Shown: positions 54,336-64,000 of the stretch, one piece after another
Numbering within the stretch: the first letter of the stretch is position 1
Layout: every line of letters begins with the position of its first letter
Assembly: GCF_013618625.1 (NCBI RefSeq)
Contig: NZ_JABRWO010000003.1
Location: 409,256-473,255, forward strand
Direction of reading: 5' to 3'
DNA from: Bremerella alba
Lineage (GTDB): Bacteria > Planctomycetota > Planctomycetia > Pirellulales > Pirellulaceae
Length of the DNA stretch: 64,000 bases
The notes under the pieces: model-generated
The model's input: only the letters and a program-made list of their open reading frames with translations
What the model was told of the DNA's origin: nothing
The model's database searches: none
Program-made: the position numbers and the translations under genes

Positions 54336-55595
54336 ATGTCCTCTGTACGTACCCTTCTACTTTCAACTGCCGTCGGACTGCTAATACTATCAGGCGCTCA
54401 GGCAGCGGAATCTTTTCATGTCAAAGTAGCCGCCCAGGGTGACGCCAAGCGGGCCCTGCCGCTACAAGTCGATGTGACTGTTCCGAAGAACTTTGCCGAT
54501 GTCGCGTTGGTCGAACTTACTTCCAGCGATGGAGACACGCTTTTCGGGCAACTAACCGCGCCGGGCTTAGGCAACCCCGCATCTGATCCGCTGGCCCGCG
54601 AACTGCATCTTATATTGCCAAAAACGATGGTAGGACCGCAGCGCGAGTTCGCTGTTTCGATTTTGGAAGACCAAGAGTCGCTGACCGAGTTTCGTTTCCA
54701 AGATGAGTCCGGCAAACACGAAGATCTGTTATTTGGCGATCGCCCCGTTCTTCGTTACATGTACGAAGGGGTGGATACCAGTACGGAAGATCGCCGCAAG
54801 GAAACGATGAAGGTCTACCATCACGTCTTCGACCCTCAGGGAGAGCATCTTCTAACGAAGGGACCAGGTGGCTTGTTTCAGCACCACCGAGGCATCTTCT
54901 ACGGCTTCAACCGCATCAGCTACGAGCAAGACGGCAAGAAAATGTCTGCCGATGTATGGCATTGCCACAAGAAGGAAAGCCAGACCCACGAAGCATTTGT
55001 TCGTGAAGAAGTTGGCCCGGTCGTCGCCCGTCAACTATTAGAGATCGATTGGAATGGGCAGGACGGCAAGACGTTCGCAACCGAATTTCGCCAAATGACC
55101 GTCTATCATGTCGATGGAGCTCAGGTAATCGATTTCGCTTCTGAGCTAACCTCTAAGGTCGACAACCTGAAAGTCGATGGCGATCCGCAACACGCTGGGT
55201 TCCAATACCGAGCAACGCAGCACGTGCCGGATAAGACCGCCAAGCAAACTTACTACGTGCGGCCAGATGGCAAAGGAGAGCCCGGCAAGTTTCGTAACTG
55301 GCCAGGAAGCAAAGATCATATCGACCTTGAATTCAATGCGCTAAGTTTCGTTGCGTTCGATCAACGCTATACCTGTTGCTATCTGGATTCTCCAGAGAAT
55401 CCGAAACCAGCTCGTTTCAGCGAACGAGACTATGGCCGATTCGGATCTTACTTCGCAACCGAGATCCCTCAAAAAGACCCTCTGCAGTTGAATTACCGAA
55501 TCTGGCTTCAGCCCGGCGAGATGGATGTTGCCGAAGTCAAACAGCTTCGCGATGACTTCGTTGACCCACCAAAAGTTACCGTTGAAGCCGGGTAA
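54336..55595 (+). CDS. secreted DUF6807 (PmoA-like) protein
   Basis: AAAGGA before the ATG at 54336 and a signal peptide (LLLSTAVGLLILSGAQAAE) define the start, giving 419 residues. The body has the DUF6807 pattern: VLRYMYEGVDTSTEDRRKET, KGPGGLFQHHRGIFYGFNRI, WHCHKKESQTHEAFVREEVG. These proteins are frequent in planctomycetes beside sugar-degradation genes; the name PmoA is historical and the function is unknown. Confidence 0.85.
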   Translation: MSSVRTLLLSTAVGLLILSGAQAAESFHVKVAAQGDAKRALPLQVDVTVPKNFADVALVELTSSDGDTLFGQLTAPGLGNPASDPLARELHLILPKTMVGPQREFAVSILEDQESLTEFRFQDESGKHEDLLFGDRPVLRYMYEGVDTSTEDRRKETMKVYHHVFDPQGEHLLTKGPGGLFQHHRGIFYGFNRISYEQDGKKMSADVWHCHKKESQTHEAFVREEVGPVVARQLLEIDWNGQDGKTFATEFRQMTVYHVDGAQVIDFASELTSKVDNLKVDGDPQHAGFQYRATQHVPDKTAKQTYYVRPDGKGEPGKFRNWPGSKDHIDLEFNALSFVAFDQRYTCCYLDSPENPKPARFSERDYGRFGSYFATEIPQKDPLQLNYRIWLQPGEMDVAEVKQLRDDFVDPPKVTVEAG

Positions 55596-55714
55596 TTTGC
55601 CGAAAGAGGGGGAGTGAGCATTCGTTGACACCTCGGGTACCCGTACCTAAAATCGCGTGTTCACCCCAACGGAAAATACTCCATCATTAGTAACCCTTTT
55701 AGGATGTGCTGTTC

Positions 55715-57670
<1,956 letters not shown>

Positions 57671-57676
57671 CGCTGG

Positions 57677-59917
57677 TCACTTCAACTTGGAAATCCCCAA
57701 AGCTCGGTGCAACCCACCGAGCTTTTTTATGCTCTCATCAACTTGTCGCATGAGAACGATTGTCTGCTGGACCGCTTTTATCATGTGACGATAGTGGGCA
57801 ATTTCTTCCTTGGTCAGAACCATTCCTCGACGGTCCTTCAGCCACTTTCGTAAGATTTGATGACTGCCGATATGAAACAGCCAGGCATCAGTATCCACCT
57901 GCGCAAGAGGAGTCTCACGGTCGATCCATACCAAGCCATCTCGGTGCTTGGGATGTCCTGGTGCGATGGGAGTTTCTAAAAGTTCGATCGTGTCCGATTC
58001 GAGTGTTTCACGAAACAAATGCAGCGAGATAAGTTGTTCTCCCAATTCCGATAGCTGCAATAAGACCTCTCTTTTAGGGGGCAGAAACACGCGGGGAAAT
58101 TCAATTTGCAGGTTCGCAGCAAATTGGGTGCGATACTCGCCGCTGTGGAAGAGAGCATAGGCGAATGCCATAAGTGACCGAGCCGAAACATCTGACAAGT
58201 GAGCTGGAAGGAGGTCGCGATTTATATTCTCTTTTCCGCGAAATGTGAGCGGCAAGAGAGTTTCGTTGCCTCGATTATCACTTCGAAGGAGGCCATCGAC
58301 GGCCAGGCAATCGGCGACCAAGAAGAAGTTGCAAGGGCGATCAGGAGGCATTTGGCGACGAACGACTAATCCGAATGCTTCCTTAACTCGCATTTGGCCC
58401 ATGACTTCACCACGCGGCCAATCGACCATACCAGGAGACCAATAGATCCAACGGCGATCCAGCGGACGATAGGCACACGGTTCGATTCGATCTTCCCAGT
58501 TGGCGTCGGTGCGAAGTAAATCCCGAGCAGAGGGTAATTTCCAGCCACGGGTGTCCCCGGGAGGATACCGACTGCTTCGTGGGCGAGGGAAAAACTTGGC
58601 CCGCAGCTCGTCGTCAGAGACTTGCGTATCACGCAATTCCTGAATTCGGTTCAAAAGTCTCTCGCGAGACGTATCAATGACGAGAGCGTCCCGCGCAGTG
58701 ACAATGGTAGAAGTCCCTTGAGGGAATAAGTCGGTGATCATGATTCCACTGGAATACTCACCAGACGCGTGAAATGATCGCGGTGTCAGAAAGTAATGAG
58801 GGGGCGTTGGAATAATATCTTGGTCGACCAGTTGCTCCCAAGGTGCGTCAACGAGTTCCTTCAACTTCGATACCCGAGGCCCCCAGCGTTCTCCGTATCG
58901 AACCGTTTGTGGCTTTTCAGCCGAGGGTGACTTCGAGAAAAGCGTTAAGGCGACACCCTGGCCGATGTCAAAGACACTTTCATCGCGTGCGAGCCGAGCT
59001 GTTGTACCTCGTTTTTTTGAGTTGCCATTCAGATCGAGCAGATCAATGACATCGAACTGGTCAAGCAATTGAAAGCGAAGGCCGCGAAAGGTAACGTTGT
59101 CTAAAAAACCATGATTAACGACAAAACCAATCACGCCAACCTTGGAACGCTCTAAATGCCACTGCGCAACACGCAGGAATTTGACGTAGTCGTCATGCAG
59201 CCAAAGTTTCTTCTCTTGAAGTGGGCAACCATCGACCTCGAAATAGCTGCGAAGTTCCGTGGTTTCCGGTGTCTGTCCACGGAGCAGCCGCCTAATCCAT
59301 TCGCCCGTGTTGGTCGAGGCAGCCGAATAGGGAGGATTTCCTAGAACTACCGTCGCTGGTGAACCAAGTTCACTATGAACATCCGCTTCCAAGGCGTTTC
59401 CGCAGTAGATCGAGATAGGGGCGATATCCTGCGGAAGGATGCCATGATCTTCGAGAAACGGCACAAGTAGCTTTTGAAATTGCTCGATCGCATCCGGCAT
59501 GATTTCAATGGCATGCAGTCTCCCAGGCAGGTCTTCTGCAACGTACTTTTGCCACCGAGCGTTGCCCTGCTGTGGGTTCCGCGCCACCGAGAGAATGTTT
59601 GTGTGGATCTGCTTCAACACGGCAATCAGGAAAACGCCAGTTCCAGAAGCAGGCTCTAAGATTTTTACAAAGGATTGCTGCGGATCGATTTCAGAGGGCA
59701 GTTCGATCTTAAAACGCCTGCAAATCGAATCCCATGTTGATGTGTCCGCCAGGCCATCTTGCAGTAAGAAGTCGCGTTTCAAGCAAGAGTCGATTTGGAA
59801 GACAACTCTTTGAGCAACTTGCCATGGCGTATAAAAGACTCCCCGATCGCGTCGCTGTTGAGGAAAGCCCTTGGCAAGCTCGGCCTCGAATTGATAGGCA
59901 GATGGCCCGATGCTCAC
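57677..59917 (-). CDS. type ISP-like adenine methylase with specificity domain, without nuclease or helicase
   Basis: The 746-residue protein has a coupler-like start (QRRDRGVFYTPWQVAQRVVF), SAM motif I at 88-97 (EPASGTGVFL), and the N6-adenine motif IV NPPYS at 194-198. A C-terminal domain carries YRPLDRRWIYWSPGMVDWPR (about 483-502), the mark of type ISP specificity modules. Full type ISP enzymes are about twice as long and add an Mrr-like nuclease and a helicase at the N-terminus. Those parts are absent here and no nuclease gene is adjacent. It may be a solitary methylase or one part of a split defence system. Confidence 0.85.
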   Translation of the reverse strand: MSIGPSAYQFEAELAKGFPQQRRDRGVFYTPWQVAQRVVFQIDSCLKRDFLLQDGLADTSTWDSICRRFKIELPSEIDPQQSFVKILEPASGTGVFLIAVLKQIHTNILSVARNPQQGNARWQKYVAEDLPGRLHAIEIMPDAIEQFQKLLVPFLEDHGILPQDIAPISIYCGNALEADVHSELGSPATVVLGNPPYSAASTNTGEWIRRLLRGQTPETTELRSYFEVDGCPLQEKKLWLHDDYVKFLRVAQWHLERSKVGVIGFVVNHGFLDNVTFRGLRFQLLDQFDVIDLLDLNGNSKKRGTTARLARDESVFDIGQGVALTLFSKSPSAEKPQTVRYGERWGPRVSKLKELVDAPWEQLVDQDIIPTPPHYFLTPRSFHASGEYSSGIMITDLFPQGTSTIVTARDALVIDTSRERLLNRIQELRDTQVSDDELRAKFFPRPRSSRYPPGDTRGWKLPSARDLLRTDANWEDRIEPCAYRPLDRRWIYWSPGMVDWPRGEVMGQMRVKEAFGLVVRRQMPPDRPCNFFLVADCLAVDGLLRSDNRGNETLLPLTFRGKENINRDLLPAHLSDVSARSLMAFAYALFHSGEYRTQFAANLQIEFPRVFLPPKREVLLQLSELGEQLISLHLFRETLESDTIELLETPIAPGHPKHRDGLVWIDRETPLAQVDTDAWLFHIGSHQILRKWLKDRRGMVLTKEEIAHYRHMIKAVQQTIVLMRQVDESIKKLGGLHRALGISKLK
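57700..57728 (+). terminator. terminator of acs, inside the methylase coding end
   Basis: AAGCTCGGTG pairs with CACCGAGCTT over ten bases with a 5-base loop and is followed by six T. It lies 29 bp after acs and within the last codons of the opposite-strand methylase. Confidence 0.85.
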
Positions 59918-59949
59918 GGGGGATGCACCTTCCTTGGTGAGATGGACGG

Positions 59950-60360
59950 TTAGAGCTCGTAGTCTTCGGAGTCTATGCGGAGAAATCCTTCGTCACCGAC
60001 AAAGTTGTCTCCTTCCCCCTGCTTGATAATCAGTAGCCCATCCCCCTCCGAACCATGCACATCATAGACGATGTAATCAGGCGTGCCGAACTCCTCAGCA
60101 ACTTCATGGCTTACCTCTGTATTGATCCAAGCCGAGTGAATCTCCCCAAGATGTTCCAGTATGACCGGATTCTCACCATACTTTTCTTGAATCTGAGAAG
60201 TGGCTTGGGTGTTAACACCGAAATAGACCAAGCCACCACATACAAGACAGCTGACGAGGATCAAACCCGATACGGCCGCGATCGCGAGAACAAGGGGAGA
60301 TGCAGCCCCTTTTCGGGAAGCAGCGCGATAAGCGGGAGAGGTAGAAAATGGTGCTGACAA
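59950..60360 (-). CDS. small membrane protein with Coa1-like domain
   Basis: The 136-residue protein has one membrane helix (LVLAIAAVSGLILVSCLVCG) followed by a soluble part (PVILEHLGEIHSAWINTEVS, then YDVHGSEGDGLLIIKQGEGD) that resembles the Coa1 family of cytochrome oxidase assembly proteins and related bacterial proteins. It starts with TTG; no in-frame ATG exists nearby. Function unknown. Confidence 0.6.
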   Translation of the reverse strand: MSAPFSTSPAYRAASRKGAASPLVLAIAAVSGLILVSCLVCGGLVYFGVNTQATSQIQEKYGENPVILEHLGEIHSAWINTEVSHEVAEEFGTPDYIVYDVHGSEGDGLLIIKQGEGDNFVGDEGFLRIDSEDYEL

Positions 60361-60428
60361 AGGTTAGGCCTGGTTAGCAGTGGAGCAGGATGAAGGTCGT
60401 AAGTTTACCATTGGGAAAGGGCACTAAA

Positions 60429-60456
60429 AAAGCCCCGCTTTTGCAAGCGGGGCTTT
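60429..60456 (-). terminator. rRNA operon terminator
   Basis: A perfect 12-bp stem (AAAGCCCCGCTT with AAGCGGGGCTTT) and tetraloop TTGC are followed by T's on the minus strand, 15 bp after 5S rRNA. Confidence 0.92.
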
Positions 60457-60470
60457 GAAATGTAAATGAA

Positions 60471-60579
60471 TCCGGCGATACCTACTTTCGCACTGGTGGG
60501 CACTATCATCGGCTGGGTGTGCTTAACTGCTGTGTTCGGAATGGGAACAGGTGTTTCCACAACCATATGGTCACCGGAA
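60471..60579 (-). rRNA. rrf: 5S ribosomal RNA
   Basis: On the minus strand the sequence begins TTCCGGTGACCATATGG, contains CATTCCGAACACAGCAG and AGTTAAGC, and ends GTATCGCCGGA. Terminal complementarity and the conserved loops define about 109 nucleotides. Confidence 0.95.
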
Positions 60580-60708
60580 GGAGCTTCGTGAGACGTGAAG
60601 GCCTCACGAAGCTCAATTTGGTTTGGTAGAGGTGTTTGCGTATTTGCAACACGTTCGATATTTCGAGAATCTTGTGAATCGTCACTTGTTATTCAAGTCT
60701 GCTCAAAC

Positions 60709-60727
60709 GAGTGAGCGTTGAATATAA

Positions 60728-60738
<11 letters not shown>
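60709..60738 (-). repeat. right arm of the 23S processing stem
   Basis: This arm is complementary, with about five mismatches in 30, to 63560-63589. The two flank the mature 23S ends and would form the RNase III-type processing stem. Confidence 0.8.
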
Positions 60739-63559
<2,821 letters not shown>

Positions 63560-63570
<11 letters not shown>

Positions 63571-63589
63571 AAATATTCAAAGCTCGCTT
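63560..63589 (-). repeat. left arm of the 23S processing stem
   Basis: Complementary partner of 60709-60738, covering the 5' end of the mature 23S rRNA and its leader. Confidence 0.8.
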
Positions 63590-64000
63590 AGGGTTAGCAC
63601 ACCCATACAAACTTGAATAATCAAACTATTTCGGACTACCTATAATTGTGACTGACTTGTCTAAGAGCCAGCCACAGGATCCGATCTTGTAACGATTCAC
63701 AATGCTTCGTGACATCTTCCGTTGTTTAACCCTCTCAGGTTGAACCTTGAAAGATGCCCGACAGACATCGAGATTCTCTTAAAGAACGGCTATCACTCAA
63801 ATCGGCACTGCCCTGATTTCAGCAACGCTGAAAATCAAAAGCAACACTTTTTTTGTAATAACCTTAACTCTATGAAATTGCATCGTTTATGTCGCAACAA
63901 AGCTTTTATCTGAACCACGATCTGCACGAGGCAAATCGAAGTTTGATATCCACCTTGCTACGCAAAATGCCATCTACCAACCAAATTGTCAAAGATCATT
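63572..64000 (-). other. 23S upstream spacer or leader with boxA-like sites
   Basis: No tRNA gene, reading frame or 16S end is seen in these 429 bases. Two boxA-like sequences occur on the minus strand: TGATCTTTGACAATTT at 63983-63998 and GTTCTTTAAGAG at about 63778-63789. They fit an antiterminated rRNA leader or the end of a 16S-23S spacer. The window ends before this can be settled. Confidence 0.5.
63983..63998 (-). promoter_or_regulatory. boxA-like antitermination element
   Basis: TGATCTTTGACAATTT matches the boxA pattern TGCTCTTTAACAATTT at 14 of 16 bases. It also contains TTGACA, so a promoter -35 element is an alternative reading. Confidence 0.5.

Overview
The window looks like chromosomal DNA of a planctomycete of the Pirellulales type (Blastopirellula/Bremerella/Rhodopirellula-like). 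This is inferred from lineage-typical families: a secreted cysteine-rich YTV-repeat wall protein, a DUF1559 pilin-like protein, a PmoA-type DUF6807 protein, a DUF1573 protein, a PL10 pectate lyase and many lipoprotein or Sec-exported products. Nearly all of it is dense, ordinary core-genome coding sequence. I see no insertion sequence, prophage or CRISPR array.

Layout. 1-735: 3'-truncated secreted metzincin-type protease (minus). 936-7142 (minus): a double-domain parvulin isomerase and the translation cluster rpsB-tsf-pyrH-[PH-domain gene]-frr. 7452-10284 (minus): Crp/Fnr regulator plus a membrane zinc-finger protein, tRNA-Gln, rex, and a pseudopilin with a structured leader. 10962-13138 (plus): YTV wall protein and dihydrofolate reductase. 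13135-15378: a Y-family polymerase divergent from a GNAT protein with a palindrome between them. 15461-21031 (minus): a thioredoxin/NHL lipoprotein, a stand-alone paralogue of the Ffh M domain, ffh, rpsP, trmD, rplS. 21429-29576: DUF1573, CstA, thioredoxin reductase, an Nramp-fold transporter without the metal motif, asnS, a Cys-less rhodanese. 29573-39264: Nudix, DUF421, TauE, K+ channel/RCK, GNAT, pectate lyase, two VOC proteins, a BNR propeller paired with a ThiS/MoaD-like protein, a DUF1559 protein. 39377-46254: tRNA-Pro, map, parB-parA with three parS copies, DUF1015, ahcY, trpF. 46408-54126: polysaccharide and envelope genes (Wzz-like protein, ExeA-like ATPase, degenerate BY-kinase-like protein, epimerase, MFS, polyprenol-phosphate mannosyltransferase). 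54336-60360: DUF6807, acs, a solitary type ISP-like methylase/specificity protein, a Coa1-like membrane protein. 60429-64000 (minus): 5S and 23S rRNA with a processing stem and boxA-like leader; 16S is not in view.

Themes. Protein export and envelope biogenesis recur: Ffh and its M-domain paralogue, parvulin, secreted Trx/NHL lipoprotein, YTV wall protein and the Wzz/ExeA/BY-kinase set. The most unusual arrangement is the stand-alone M-domain paralogue. It has about half the methionines of Ffh in the aligned stretch and an acidic instead of basic tail, and it lies 9 bp behind the Trx/NHL lipoprotein gene. Other leads are the solitary ISP-type methylase, the degenerate BY-kinase, the Nramp-fold protein lacking DPGN, the BNR + ThiS-like pair, and several perfect inverted repeats in divergent intergenic regions. 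All functional calls rest on reading sequence and motifs; no database search was run.
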